Origin: Streptomyces morookaense
Lineage (GTDB): Bacteria > Actinomycetota > Actinomycetes > Streptomycetales > Streptomycetaceae
DNA length: 64,000 nucleotides
Assembly: GCF_013030945.1 (NCBI RefSeq)
Contig: NZ_JABBXF010000015.1
Location: 1-64,000 of the forward strand
Direction: 5' to 3'
Shown here: one piece after another, positions 1 to 8,300 of the stretch
Numbering within the stretch: the stretch's first letter is position 1
Layout: each line of letters begins with the position of its first letter
Position numbers and translations under genes: made by a program
Notes under the pieces: model-generated
Database searches by the model: none
What the model saw: the letters and a program-made list of their open reading frames with translations, nothing else
What the model was told of the DNA's origin: nothing

Positions 1-18
1 GCACCACGTCACAGCTCC

Positions 19-35
19 GCGCCCCTTCAGGGCGC
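19..35. terminator. Hairpin, degenerate copy of the interspersed repeat
   Basis: A GCGCCC/GGGCGC stem of 6 bp with a 5-nt loop. The preceding bases (agctcc) resemble the inverted form of the GGGGAACTGCGCGA repeat found elsewhere in the window. It probably ends a gene lying left of the window. Confidence 0.35.
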
Positions 36-110
36 ATACGCATCCGGGGAACGGAATGCCCGCCGCCCCCGTCTCAGCCGGTGTGGCCCACGGGGGAGAG
101 GGCGTGCGAC

Positions 111-1313
111 GTGGACACAGGCGAGCGGCCCCCACTGCTGGCCGGGCGGTACCGGCTCGTCGCCCGGCTCGGCAGCGGCGGCATGGGCGTGGTCTGGCGC
201 GCCTTCGACGAAGTACTCGACCGCGAGGTGGCGGTCAAAGAGGTGCGCGCACCTGACATGTTGCGCGAGGAAGACGTCCGCATCCTCTTCGCGCGGCTCA
301 AGCAGGAAGCCCGCGCCGCCGCCCGCATCGCCCACCCCAACGTGATCACCGTGCACGACGTGGTCGAGCAACAGGGCCGCCCCTGGATCGTGATGGAGCT
401 CGTACGCGGGCAGTCGCTCGGCGACATCCTGGAGCGCGAAGGAGTGCTCGACCCCAAGGAGGCCGCGCGCGTGGGCGCGGCTGTCCTCCGCGCCCTGCAG
501 GCCGCCCACGCGGCCGGCGTGCTGCACCGCGACGTCAAACCGGCCAACGTGCTGCTGGAGGACACCGGCCGGGTCGTGCTGACCGACTTCGGCATCGCCC
601 TGGTCGAAGGCGCGGGCACGCTCACCCGCACCGGGGACCTCATCGGCTCGCCCGACTACCTCGCCCCGGAACGGGCGTTGGGGCAGCGCCCCGGCATCCC
701 CTCCGACCTGTGGTCGCTGGGCACGACGCTGTACGCGGCCGTCGAGGGCGTCTCCCCGTTCCGTCGCACCTCGCCGCTGCTCACCCTGCATGCCGTCGTC
801 CAGGACGAACCGCCCCCGCCGCGGCGCGCCGGTCCGCTCACCCCGCTGCTGGAGGGGCTGCTGGTCAAGGACCCGCAGGAGCGGACGAGTTCGGCCGAGG
901 CGCTGCGGCTGCTGGACGCGGTGGCGGCCGGTACGGTCACGCGGGCGCCGGCCGCACCGCCGGGGTACGTGCCGACGATGCCGGCAGCTCCGCCGCCCGG
1001 GGCCCCGCCTGCACCCGGACCCCGGGGGCGCGCCCGGGTGTTCGCCGCCCTGCTGGCGGCCCTGCTGCTCATCGGCGGGGGAACCGCCGCCGCACTGCTC
1101 GCGGCCTCGCACGGCACCCGGGACACGCCGGGAGGACCTGGAGGCTCGGGGTCCACCCCCAGTGCCCCCGCCACGAGCGCCCCGGCCACCGGCCCGGCCT
1201 CGCCCACACCGTCCACCGTCCCCGCTCCGCCCCTGGGCCCCGGCCCTTCGGACCACCCGACGTCCTATCCGACGTCGACGTGCGGCGGGGGCTGGGTGAC
1301 CAACTGCGGCTGA
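111..1313 (+). CDS. Membrane-anchored Ser/Thr protein kinase (Hanks type)
   Basis: About 400 aa. The N-terminal kinase domain (residues ~12-270) has a Gly-rich loop (GSGGMG, 21-26), the ATP lysine in VAVK (K43), a catalytic HRDVKPAN (D141) and DFG (D159). A Pro/Ala linker leads to one transmembrane helix (~309-332) and a Ser/Thr/Pro-rich outer tail of about 68 residues that ends with two Cys. There are no PASTA repeats, so ligand sensing is unknown. The GTG at 111 was chosen because GGGGGAGAG lies about 10 nt upstream; an in-frame GTG at 81 has no such site. The DUF6777 lipoprotein starts 18 bp downstream and is probably co-transcribed, so the kinase and the lipoprotein may work together at the membrane. 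The kinase call is certain; the role is not. Confidence 0.93.
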   Translation: MDTGERPPLLAGRYRLVARLGSGGMGVVWRAFDEVLDREVAVKEVRAPDMLREEDVRILFARLKQEARAAARIAHPNVITVHDVVEQQGRPWIVMELVRGQSLGDILEREGVLDPKEAARVGAAVLRALQAAHAAGVLHRDVKPANVLLEDTGRVVLTDFGIALVEGAGTLTRTGDLIGSPDYLAPERALGQRPGIPSDLWSLGTTLYAAVEGVSPFRRTSPLLTLHAVVQDEPPPPRRAGPLTPLLEGLLVKDPQERTSSAEALRLLDAVAAGTVTRAPAAPPGYVPTMPAAPPPGAPPAPGPRGRARVFAALLAALLLIGGGTAAALLAASHGTRDTPGGPGGSGSTPSAPATSAPATGPASPTPSTVPAPPLGPGPSDHPTSYPTSTCGGGWVTNCG

Positions 1314-1331
1314 ACACCTGGGGGGTGCACC

Positions 1332-2612
1332 ATGCGAAGGGTTCCTGTCCGGCTCCGTCTCGTATCACTGCTGGCGGTGCCCGTGCTGCTCGGCGGCGCG
1401 GGGCTCGCGGCCTGTTCGTCGTCCGGGGGCAAGAAGGCCGCGGACGTGCAGCTGGAACCGGTGGGGGTGGCCGGCGCCAAACCGTTCCTCGACGCCCCGG
1501 GCAGCGACGTCACGAACGTCGACCCCGCCTACCGCAGCGGGGGCACGACCGCGGGGGACGCCCGCGGCGCCTTCGGCGGCACCCGCAACGCCACCCAGTG
1601 CGACAAGGCCCTGATCACCAGGAACCTCACCGCCGACCCCGTCAAGGCGAAGGCCTGGGCCAAGGTGCACGACCTCGACTACCGCCGGATTCCGGAGTAC
1701 ATCAACGGCCTCACCTCGGTGGTGCTGATCCGCGACACCCTGGTGAAGAACCACAACTACGACGGCGGCGGCGTGACCACCGCCTATCTGTCCGTGCTGC
1801 AGGCCGGCATGGCGGTGCTCGTCGACGGGTACGGGCAGCCGTCCGTGAAGTGCAACTGCGGCAATCCGCTGCTGAAGCCCGACGACATCGACCGCAAGGC
1901 CTCGACGTACAAGGGGGATCGGTGGACGGGCTTCGCCGTCGTCGAGGTCACGGTCGTGGTGCCGCGCCCGGAGAGCCAGGGGCCGATGACGAAGATCCCC
2001 CTGGTCGACGCGCGGCAGAGCGGGAAGGGGTTCGACCGGGAGGTCGGCAGCGGTGACGGCAAGGGGGACTCGGCGGTGGTGACGGTCCCCAAGCCGAGTC
2101 CCCTTCCGGGGGATTCGCGGAGCCCGGGGTCCGGGTCGCCGGGGTCGCCGGGGTCACCGGAGTCGCCGGGATCACCTGGATCGTCCTCGCCGTCGCCTTC
2201 GTCCTCGGCCCCGACCCCGTCGGCGGGGTCGTACCCGCCGGAGACCACGGCCCCGCCGGCGTCCCCGCCCACGCCCTCGGCGCACGAAACCGCCACGACC
2301 CGCACGCCCACGGAACCGGCGGAGCCGACCCGGGCCCACCGGTCCACCGCCCCCACCGCGCTGTCCTCCCTCACCCCCGGTCCGGAGACCAACGCTCCCG
2401 AGCCGCCGCGAAGTGGGCCTCCGTCACCTCGTACGTCGCGGACGCATGCAGTCCCCGAGCCGCCTTCTCCGCATCCGGGTGCGGGTTCCGGTACAGCCGC
2501 TCCGCCAGGTCCCGCAGCTCCAGCATCACCGGAACGGCTTCCCGCAGCACCGCCGGACGGCCCCCGTACGCACACTCCAGAACCCACAGCAGCCGCGCGT
2601 ACCCCGCGTTGA
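1332..2612 (+). CDS. DUF6777-type lipoprotein with long Pro/Ser tail
   Basis: 426 aa. An Arg-rich n-region and hydrophobic stretch end in the lipobox LAAC (C28), so export and lipidation at the membrane surface are predicted. Residues ~45-240 match the DUF6777 pattern as I know it: FLDAPG, FGGTRN, the AVLVDGYG-like core and the CNCGNP motif. The function is unknown. The rest is low-complexity: S-P-G repeats (nt 2121-2183), then Pro/Thr/Ser-rich sequence that may span or contact the cell wall. The last 81 codons lie antisense to the ferritin-like gene at 2371-3522, so the tail may be a shadow extension or a true 3' overlap. It follows the kinase gene directly. Confidence 0.8.
   Translation: MRRVPVRLRLVSLLAVPVLLGGAGLAACSSSGGKKAADVQLEPVGVAGAKPFLDAPGSDVTNVDPAYRSGGTTAGDARGAFGGTRNATQCDKALITRNLTADPVKAKAWAKVHDLDYRRIPEYINGLTSVVLIRDTLVKNHNYDGGGVTTAYLSVLQAGMAVLVDGYGQPSVKCNCGNPLLKPDDIDRKASTYKGDRWTGFAVVEVTVVVPRPESQGPMTKIPLVDARQSGKGFDREVGSGDGKGDSAVVTVPKPSPLPGDSRSPGSGSPGSPGSPESPGSPGSSSPSPSSSAPTPSAGSYPPETTAPPASPPTPSAHETATTRTPTEPAEPTRAHRSTAPTALSSLTPGPETNAPEPPRSGPPSPRTSRTHAVPEPPSPHPGAGSGTAAPPGPAAPASPERLPAAPPDGPRTHTPEPTAAARTPR
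2121..2183 (+). repeat. 9-nt tandem repeats coding Ser-Pro-Gly
   Basis: About seven imperfect copies of a 9-nt unit (variants of tcgccgggg) inside the DUF6777 gene, read as Ser-Pro-Gly/Glu. The tract is a coding microsatellite likely to vary in length between strains. Confidence 0.75.
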
Positions 2613-3522
2613 ACCGCTCGGCCGCCTCCCGCACCGCGCTGCCGTGCGGGTAGTGCCGCACCTTCGCCTCGGAGTCGACGGGGTACACGTCGGACCAGCC
2701 GACCTCCAGCGCGGGCCCGCTGGGCCCCGAGGCGGGGGTGTCCTGCGGCCCGTACGTACGCTGCTGCAGGATCTCGTTGAAGCGGAAGTAGTGGGCGGGC
2801 TCCCGGACTTCGCCGAAGAACCGGTCGTCCGTGTCGAAGACGGTCCGGTCGGCGCCCTCTCCCTGGTCGGTGATGACCTCGACGGCCTTGAGGGCCGAGG
2901 CCAGGCCGGTGACGGGGAAGACTTCCCCGCCCGAGTTGTAGAAGTCCTGCGGACCGACCTGGCGGGCCGGGTCCCCGGTGAAGAGTTCGCCCTCCCCCAT
3001 CGCGCGGACCAGGCTCAGCAGGCCCTCGCGGATGGCCGCGTAGAACTGCCCGACCGACGTCCAGCCCTCGTCGCCGGCCACCGACGGGTGCCCCGGCGGC
3101 TCGGCCACGTACGCGGGGTGCTCGATGCGCAGGAACGTCTCCAGTGCCGCGACGCCGAAGTGGCGCAGCGCGACGGGGAAGCGGTCCCTGCTGTAGGGCA
3201 GCCGGGCGGGATAGCCGGTCACGAAGCGGGAGTTCGCCACCAGCGGGCGGCCGCCCACCGCGTTGAGCAGGTTGGCGACCAGGGTCATGTGGAGCATCTC
3301 CTCCAGCACGACGGCCCGGACGGCGTAGAAGGCGGGCCGGTTGGTGCCGGGCCGGAGGGTGTACATCGCGGTGAGGTAGGGCGGGATCGTCAGGTGTTCC
3401 AGGGCCAGGGCGGCTTGCAGGAAGGTGTGCAGGTCCGCCCGGTCGCGCGGGACGCGGAACGGCGGCTCGTCGACGACGGCCGGCTCGCCCGCGATGTCGG
3501 TGGGCGATGCGGGGGCGGTCAT
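2371..3522 (-). CDS. VioB-type ferritin-like protein (iminophenyl-pyruvate dimer synthase-like domain)
   Basis: 383 aa. The first half carries the ferritin-like four-helix pattern of the VioB/RebD-related domain: E42 in ALEHLTIPPYL, then E75 and H78 in LEEMLHMTL, later QGEG and an E-x2-H (EPAHYF), all usable as diiron ligands. It lacks the large extra domain of VioB itself, so it need not make violacein-type products. Its ATG overlaps the GMC oxidoreductase stop as ATGA (3522-3519), giving three coupled genes. The 3' end lies antisense to the DUF6777 tail. I infer a redox or oxygenase partner of the GMC enzyme; the substrate is unknown. A paralogue sits at 59935-61212. Confidence 0.85.
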   Translation of the reverse strand: MTAPASPTDIAGEPAVVDEPPFRVPRDRADLHTFLQAALALEHLTIPPYLTAMYTLRPGTNRPAFYAVRAVVLEEMLHMTLVANLLNAVGGRPLVANSRFVTGYPARLPYSRDRFPVALRHFGVAALETFLRIEHPAYVAEPPGHPSVAGDEGWTSVGQFYAAIREGLLSLVRAMGEGELFTGDPARQVGPQDFYNSGGEVFPVTGLASALKAVEVITDQGEGADRTVFDTDDRFFGEVREPAHYFRFNEILQQRTYGPQDTPASGPSGPALEVGWSDVYPVDSEAKVRHYPHGSAVREAAERFNAGYARLLWVLECAYGGRPAVLREAVPVMLELRDLAERLYRNPHPDAEKAARGLHASATYEVTEAHFAAARERWSPDRG

Positions 3523-5441
3523 GTACGTCCCTCCCCCGTACGGGCCCGGGCCACGCGGACCGGGCGGATCACCCGTGGCCGGTGCAGGTCCATCAGGTCG
3601 CGGTGGATCTGCTCGCAGCTGCGCAGCGCGAGGGCGGCCATGGTCAGCGACGGGTTGGAGGTGCCGACGGAGGGCATGCTGCCGCAGCCGACCGCGTAGA
3701 GGTTGGAGTGGTCCCAGCAGCGCTGCCAGGAGTCGACGACCGAGGTCTCGCGCGAGTCGCCCATGACGTGGGTGCCGGCGCCATGGCCCGCGCCGTGGTA
3801 GACGAAGTCCCGGCCGTCGTACCGGAAGTGGCCGGGGGCGAAGGGGCCCGGGGCGTAGTCGGTGTGGTCCTCGGCGCCCAGGATGCCGAAGATCCGGTCG
3901 GATACGGCCTTGGCGGCGGCGATGCCGCGCTTGACGTGGTCGGAGAGGTCGTAGGTGATGACGGGCCGCGGATTGCCGAGCCGGTCGCGCAGAGCGGGGT
4001 CGATGGTCACGCGGTTGCGGCTCTCCGCGTCCTGTTCCACCGCGAACTGCAGGGAGATCTGGCGCCCGATCCGCCGGCCCAGTGCCTCGCGCAGCCCGGT
4101 GCCGAAGCGGCCTCTGCCGCGCGGCTGTCCGGAGTCGCCGGTGATGCCGAGCATGCGGGCGACGTCGCCGGAGGGCGAGCCGGTGGGCCAGCTCCAGCCC
4201 CAGTTGGCGATCTCGATGCGGAAGGGGGCGCGGTCCCGGCGGGCGGGTCCGGTGCGGAAGCACTCCAGTCCGGAGGTCGAGCCGGGGCCTCGGAAGGGGC
4301 CGACGGGCTCGTCCAGCAGGCCCCAGGTGAGCAGGACGGGGTGGTCCATGAGGTTGCGGCCGACCTGTCCGCTGTGGTTGGCGAGCCGGGACACCAGCAG
4401 GAGTTTGGCGTTCTCGATGGCGTGCGCGGCCAGCACGACGATGTCGGCCTCGGCGGTGCGGGTGGTGTGCACGGGGGATGCGGGGTCGTCGTACTGCTGG
4501 TACTCGACGCCGAACACCCGGCCGTTCGCGTTGGCGAGGACCCTGCTGACGACGGCACGCGGCACGAGGTCGACCTTGCAGGACCAAGTCGCCTGCGTCT
4601 TCAAAGGGTTGTACTTGGCCTGCACCGGACAGATGGGCACGCAGGAGGCGTTGCCGACGCAGCGCTCGCCGTAGTTGGGCAGCCCGGCCGCTCCGGCGGG
4701 GCGGTAGCCGCGGCCCTGGTCGTAGCGGAGGTCGGGGGTGCTGTTGCGGGCGTGCGGGGTGGTGACCACGCGCAGCGTGGTGGGCGGGGCGTCGTCCGAC
4801 TCCCGCACCGGGATCCCGTCCAGCCGGGCGGCCAGGACGTTGTCGAGGTGGCTGCGGGGGATCGCGTGCATGGGGTAGCAGTAGCCGTCGGGGAAGGGCA
4901 GGCCGATGGCGTCGCGCTGCTCCGCCGCGTCGCCCGCCACACCCAGGACGCGTTCGGCGGCGCGGTAGTGGGGCTCCAGGTCGGCGTAGCCGATGGGCCA
5001 GTCGCGACCGTAGCCGAAGGCGGTGCGCGCGGCGAAGTCCTCGGGGTGCATGCGCGGAGTGAGGCCCATCCAGTGCAGGGCGGTGCCGCCGGCGGCGCGC
5101 AGGTAGTCGCTGGCGTAGGGCAGGTTGCCGTTCTGGACGAAGTAGCCGTTGGCGCGGTACCCGCCGCCGGGCAGGCCTTCGAGGTCGAGCAGGTCGGGCG
5201 AGGGGGCGGCGATGTTGCCGCGGTAGGGCGCGTTGGGGACCTTGGCCAGGGCCCCGTAGTAGGCCTTCATGGCGTCGAGATGGCCGGGCCAGGTGTCCAG
5301 GGTGCGGGTGCCGGCCTCCAGGACGAGGACGCGCCAGCCGTGGTCGCCCAGCTGCTTGGCGACCAGGGAGCCGGCGAGTCCGGCGCCCACCACGATCACG
5401 TCGTAGTGGAGGCCGTCGAGTTGCGGCGAGGGGCTGCTCAC
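3519..5441 (-). CDS. GMC-family FAD-dependent oxidoreductase, large catalytic subunit
   Basis: 640 aa. An N-terminal Rossmann motif (VVGAGLAGS, ~18-26) binds FAD. The GMC C-terminal region has GAGTHVMGDS (~552-561) and GTSNPSLT (~592-599). A cysteine set C261-x5-C267-x3-C271 resembles the iron-sulphur motif described for the catalytic subunit of bacterial FAD-glucose dehydrogenase. No Sec or Tat signal is visible. The GTG start overlaps the upstream FAD-SLDH stop as GTGA (5441-5438) and the stop overlaps the ferritin-like ATG. The set looks like a three-subunit dehydrogenase oxidising an alcohol or sugar-like substrate, with the ferritin-like protein where related complexes use a cytochrome c subunit. 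The substrate cannot be told. Confidence 0.92.
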   Translation of the reverse strand: MSSPSPQLDGLHYDVIVVGAGLAGSLVAKQLGDHGWRVLVLEAGTRTLDTWPGHLDAMKAYYGALAKVPNAPYRGNIAAPSPDLLDLEGLPGGGYRANGYFVQNGNLPYASDYLRAAGGTALHWMGLTPRMHPEDFAARTAFGYGRDWPIGYADLEPHYRAAERVLGVAGDAAEQRDAIGLPFPDGYCYPMHAIPRSHLDNVLAARLDGIPVRESDDAPPTTLRVVTTPHARNSTPDLRYDQGRGYRPAGAAGLPNYGERCVGNASCVPICPVQAKYNPLKTQATWSCKVDLVPRAVVSRVLANANGRVFGVEYQQYDDPASPVHTTRTAEADIVVLAAHAIENAKLLLVSRLANHSGQVGRNLMDHPVLLTWGLLDEPVGPFRGPGSTSGLECFRTGPARRDRAPFRIEIANWGWSWPTGSPSGDVARMLGITGDSGQPRGRGRFGTGLREALGRRIGRQISLQFAVEQDAESRNRVTIDPALRDRLGNPRPVITYDLSDHVKRGIAAAKAVSDRIFGILGAEDHTDYAPGPFAPGHFRYDGRDFVYHGAGHGAGTHVMGDSRETSVVDSWQRCWDHSNLYAVGCGSMPSVGTSNPSLTMAALALRSCEQIHRDLMDLHRPRVIRPVRVARARTGEGRT

Positions 5442-5947
5442 GCGGCGCCCTCCGTACGGCAGTCCGCCGCGGGCAGCGGCGCGGCGCCGGGCGGCGGGGC
5501 GGCCCAGGTGCCGAAGCCTGGGGGCTTGGCGCCTGGGGCGTGGCCGTGGAAGGTGCGCCAGACGAGCCCTTCGGTGTAGGCCTCGGGCGAGACCATGAAG
5601 GCGACGTTGGCCTTCTCGCGGCCGAGTGCGGCGTGCACGGAACGGGCGAGCTGCGGCCAGACTCCCAGGTACCACAGGTGGGTGATGGCGCGGGCGATGT
5701 CGCGCGAGGTCTCGTCGGCGAGGTCGTCCGGGTCGCCGCCCACGGCGGCCAGGTCGTCGATGAACCGCCCGACGGCCTCCCGTCCGACCTGGTCGACGGT
5801 GGTGTCGTGATAGAGCCGCACCATGCCCGTCGCCCTCAGGTCGAACTCGTCGAACCCGGTGAGCCGGACGGAGATCGCGACGAAACCCCGGCATTCCGGG
5901 GGAACTTCGACGGGCTCGGGCGAAGGTGCTGCGTGCCGGGAATCCAT
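5438..5947 (-). CDS. FAD-SLDH-like small subunit of the GMC dehydrogenase
   Basis: 169 aa. It matches the small-subunit family of membrane FAD sorbitol/fructose dehydrogenases (FAD-SLDH): a LTGFDEFDL helix start, a HLWYLGVW core and a VSPEAYTEGLVW...PGFGTWAAPP tail. Family members usually carry a twin-arginine signal that exports the pair; none is visible here, so the complex may be cytoplasmic. It is first in the operon and overlaps the GMC start by 4 nt. Its job is probably to stabilise or fold the catalytic subunit. Confidence 0.75.
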   Translation of the reverse strand: MDSRHAAPSPEPVEVPPECRGFVAISVRLTGFDEFDLRATGMVRLYHDTTVDQVGREAVGRFIDDLAAVGGDPDDLADETSRDIARAITHLWYLGVWPQLARSVHAALGREKANVAFMVSPEAYTEGLVWRTFHGHAPGAKPPGFGTWAAPPPGAAPLPAADCRTEGAA

Positions 5948-6115
5948 CCGTGACCACCCATCTGTGTGACTGCCGATGTTCTATCGGAGAGTCCACCACG
6001 GGAGAAGGAGGCATGAACTCCCTTCACCTTTACGGGTGTTGTCCGGAAGGTTTGAACCCGGTTCTTCGGTGGAACGGAGGTGATCCCCGGTATGGGGTAC
6101 CGGCCGGAACACCTC

Positions 6116-6685
6116 TCACTCGGCCAACGCGCGCTCCAGCAACGTACCCGCCACCTCCTGCGCCTGCCGCGCAGGCGCCACGGTGCCGGACAGCGCCGCC
6201 AGCGCGATCGCCCCCTCGGCCAGCAGCGCCAGCTGCCGCCCGAGCCGGTCCGCCGCCGCCCCCTCCGCCCCGGCCTCGGCCGCAAGACCGGTGAGCCACA
6301 GGCAAAACGCCTCCTTGTGCGCCCGCGCCGCAGCGGCCACGGCCGGTGACCCGGCACCCAGCTCCCCGAAGGAGTTGACGAACGCACAGCCCCGGAAGCC
6401 GGGTTCGGCGAACCACCGCTCCAGCCAGTCGTAGACCGCCAGGATGCGCTCCCGGCCGGCGGGCACGGCAGCGGCGTGACGTTCCAGGTCCCCGCGCCAG
6501 CGCGCGTCCCGGCGCGTCAAGTAGGCCTCGACCAGGGCGTCCTTGGACGGGTAGAGACCGTAGAGGCGCTTGAGCGACACCCCGGCGGCGGTCCGTACCG
6601 CATCCATGCCGACGGCCTGGATCCCCTGCCCGTAGAACAGCTCCTCGGCGGCGTCCAGGACGCGCTCGGCCCACTCTTCCGTCAC
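6116..6685 (-). CDS. TetR/AcrR-family repressor
   Basis: 189 aa. An N-terminal helix-turn-helix (residues ~8-50: [14 protein letters not shown]...[16 protein letters not shown]) is followed by an all-helical ligand domain. It is divergent from the NTF2-like gene at 6779, and two identical 16-bp palindromes lie between them, so autorepression plus control of the NTF2-like gene is likely. The ligand is unknown. Confidence 0.9.
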   Translation of the reverse strand: MTEEWAERVLDAAEELFYGQGIQAVGMDAVRTAAGVSLKRLYGLYPSKDALVEAYLTRRDARWRGDLERHAAAVPAGRERILAVYDWLERWFAEPGFRGCAFVNSFGELGAGSPAVAAAARAHKEAFCLWLTGLAAEAGAEGAAADRLGRQLALLAEGAIALAALSGTVAPARQAQEVAGTLLERALAE

Positions 6686-6702
6686 TGCCTCTCCCCTTGC
6701 GC

Positions 6703-6718
6703 GAGAACGATCGTTCTC
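6703..6718. promoter_or_regulatory. TetR operator 1
   Basis: Perfect palindrome GAGAACGATCGTTCTC, 17 bp upstream of the TetR ATG. Centre at 6710/6711. Confidence 0.8.
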
Positions 6719-6736
6719 CTACGCTACCGCACATCC

Positions 6737-6756
6737 GGGAGAACGATCGTTCTCCC
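6737..6756. promoter_or_regulatory. TetR operator 2
   Basis: Perfect 20-bp palindrome containing the same 16-bp core as operator 1. The centres are 36 bp apart. It lies just upstream of the NTF2-like gene and probably covers both promoters. Confidence 0.8.
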
Positions 6757-6778
6757 TTGTCGGAGGGAAGAGTTGACC

Positions 6779-7174
6779 GTGCTGTCGTTCACCGCCGAAA
6801 CCGCCGAGGCCAAGGTCCGCGCCGCCGAGGAGGCCTGGAACAGCCGCGACCCCGAGCGGGTCGCGCTCGGCTACACCGAGGACTCCGAGTGGCGGAACCG
6901 CGACGTGTTCCTCACCGGCCGCGCCGCGATCACGGAGTTCCTGCGCGCCAAGTGGCAGCGCGAGCTGGACTACCGGCTGCGCAAGGAGCTCTGGGCGTAC
7001 ACCGGCAACCGCATCGCGGTCCGCTTCGTGTACGAGTGGCACGACGCCGCGGGCCGGTGGTTCCGCAGCCATGGGAACGAGAACTGGGAGTTCGCCGACA
7101 ACGGGCTGATGCGCCGCCGCTACGCGAGCATCGACGACGTCGCCATCACGGAGGCGGACCGGCTCCTGCGCTGA
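6779..7174 (+). CDS. NTF2-like protein (DUF1348-type)
   Basis: 131 aa. Small cone-shaped NTF2-like fold with the family phrases [27 protein letters not shown] near the N-terminus, then [10 protein letters not shown] and [11 protein letters not shown]. Members are stand-alone proteins thought to bind small molecules; no catalytic residue set is obvious. The GTG at 6779 was chosen because GGAGGGAAG lies 8 nt upstream; a TTG at 6773 would sit too close to it. It is the only clear target of the divergent TetR gene, so it may act on that regulator's ligand. Confidence 0.85.
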   Translation: MLSFTAETAEAKVRAAEEAWNSRDPERVALGYTEDSEWRNRDVFLTGRAAITEFLRAKWQRELDYRLRKELWAYTGNRIAVRFVYEWHDAAGRWFRSHGNENWEFADNGLMRRRYASIDDVAITEADRLLR

Positions 7175-7309
7175 CGATGCGCCGGCGGTGTGCGCCGACG
7201 ATCCACTCGTTCGCCTGAGTGCCGGGCGTGGCGGCCCGCTTCCCGGCCCGGGTCCGGCCGATCATGACGACCCGTGCAGGGCAGGCGTGGACGTCAGGAG
7301 CGGTGTGTC

Positions 7310-8293
7310 GTGAGACGGGTGTGGGCCGTGATGCTCACGGCGATGGTGACGATGGCGGCCCCGGGGACCACCGTCACGGCTCAGGCAGGAGGCCGGGGCG
7401 GGCGGGTCGCCTCCTCGCCGATCGTGACGGCCGACCAGGCCACGCGGTCCGTGTATGTGCTGGACGCCAAGCGCGTGCAGTGGGACGCCGGGAGCAACGA
7501 CGCGGGGGTGCTCTGGTCGTGGAGCCCCGACGGCGACGACGACCTCGCGGACCTCGACCCCGACCGTTCGTGGGCGAACCCGAGCGAGGCCAAGTTCCGT
7601 GAACTCGGCGGCCACCGCTACCTGCTGGCCACGGCTTCCGGCGGGCTGGCCGCCGTGATCGGCTACCCCGGCCGCTCGGTGTACTGGGCGGCCGACACCG
7701 GCAAGGGCAACGCCCACAGCATCGAGCTGCTGCCCGACGGCAACGTCGCGGTGGCCGCGAGCACCGGCGGCTACCTGCGGCTGTACGCGGCCTCCCGCGG
7801 CTCGCGGGCCACCGAGCACGTACAGGTGCCGCTCCCGGGGGCGCACGGGGTGCACTGGGACCCGCGCACACGGCTGTTGTGGGCACTGGGCAGCCGGGAA
7901 CTGGTCGCCCTCCGGGTGGGCGGTTCACCGGACGACCCGTCCCTGACGGTCGTCCACCGCCGCGCGCTGCCCACCCGCAACGGCCACGACCTGGCCCCCG
8001 TGCTCACCCACCCCGGCCGGCTGTGGGTGACCACGGCCTCGGCCGTCTACCAGTACTCGACGACGGAGCAGGCGTTCGTGTCGTACCCCCTGCAGTCGCG
8101 GATCAGCGGCCCGGACGTCAAGAGCATCGGCGACGAGCCGAGGACCGGCCAGGTGCTGGTCGCCCGGCCCGAGCGGGGTCACACGTGCAGCTGGTGCACG
8201 TCGACGCTGACGCTGTACCGGCCGGACGGCACCCGCACCCTGCTGCACGGGGGGATGTACAAGGCCCGCTGGTGGACGGCGGGGCGCGGCTGA
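7310..8293 (+). CDS. Secreted DUF6528-family protein
   Basis: 327 aa. A signal peptide (residues ~1-25, ending near VTAQA) is followed by repeated beta-propeller-like blades: DQATRSVYVLDA, ASGGLAAVIGYPG, HSIELLPDGNVAVAAS, PGAHGVHWDPRTRLLWALG and GHDLAPVL. The GTG start has AGGAG 9 nt upstream. A role in binding an extracellular ligand is plausible, but the family function is unknown. It is convergent with the next gene, separated by 7 bp. Confidence 0.85.
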   Translation: MRRVWAVMLTAMVTMAAPGTTVTAQAGGRGGRVASSPIVTADQATRSVYVLDAKRVQWDAGSNDAGVLWSWSPDGDDDLADLDPDRSWANPSEAKFRELGGHRYLLATASGGLAAVIGYPGRSVYWAADTGKGNAHSIELLPDGNVAVAASTGGYLRLYAASRGSRATEHVQVPLPGAHGVHWDPRTRLLWALGSRELVALRVGGSPDDPSLTVVHRRALPTRNGHDLAPVLTHPGRLWVTTASAVYQYSTTEQAFVSYPLQSRISGPDVKSIGDEPRTGQVLVARPERGHTCSWCTSTLTLYRPDGTRTLLHGGMYKARWWTAGRG

Positions 8294-8300
8294 CCGGCCG

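Noticed and set aside
2121..2183. Short tandem repeats as CRISPR or origin iterons
   Set aside because: They are 9-nt Ser-Pro-Gly coding repeats in frame.
2371..3522. Violacein or bisindole biosynthesis from the VioB-type domain
   Set aside because: No VioA/RebO-type amino-acid oxidase or chromopyrrolate enzymes are present; only the ferritin-like domain is shared.
5926..6294. Plus-strand frame of 122 codons near the TetR gene
   Set aside because: It is Pro/Arg-rich and antisense to the TetR coding region.
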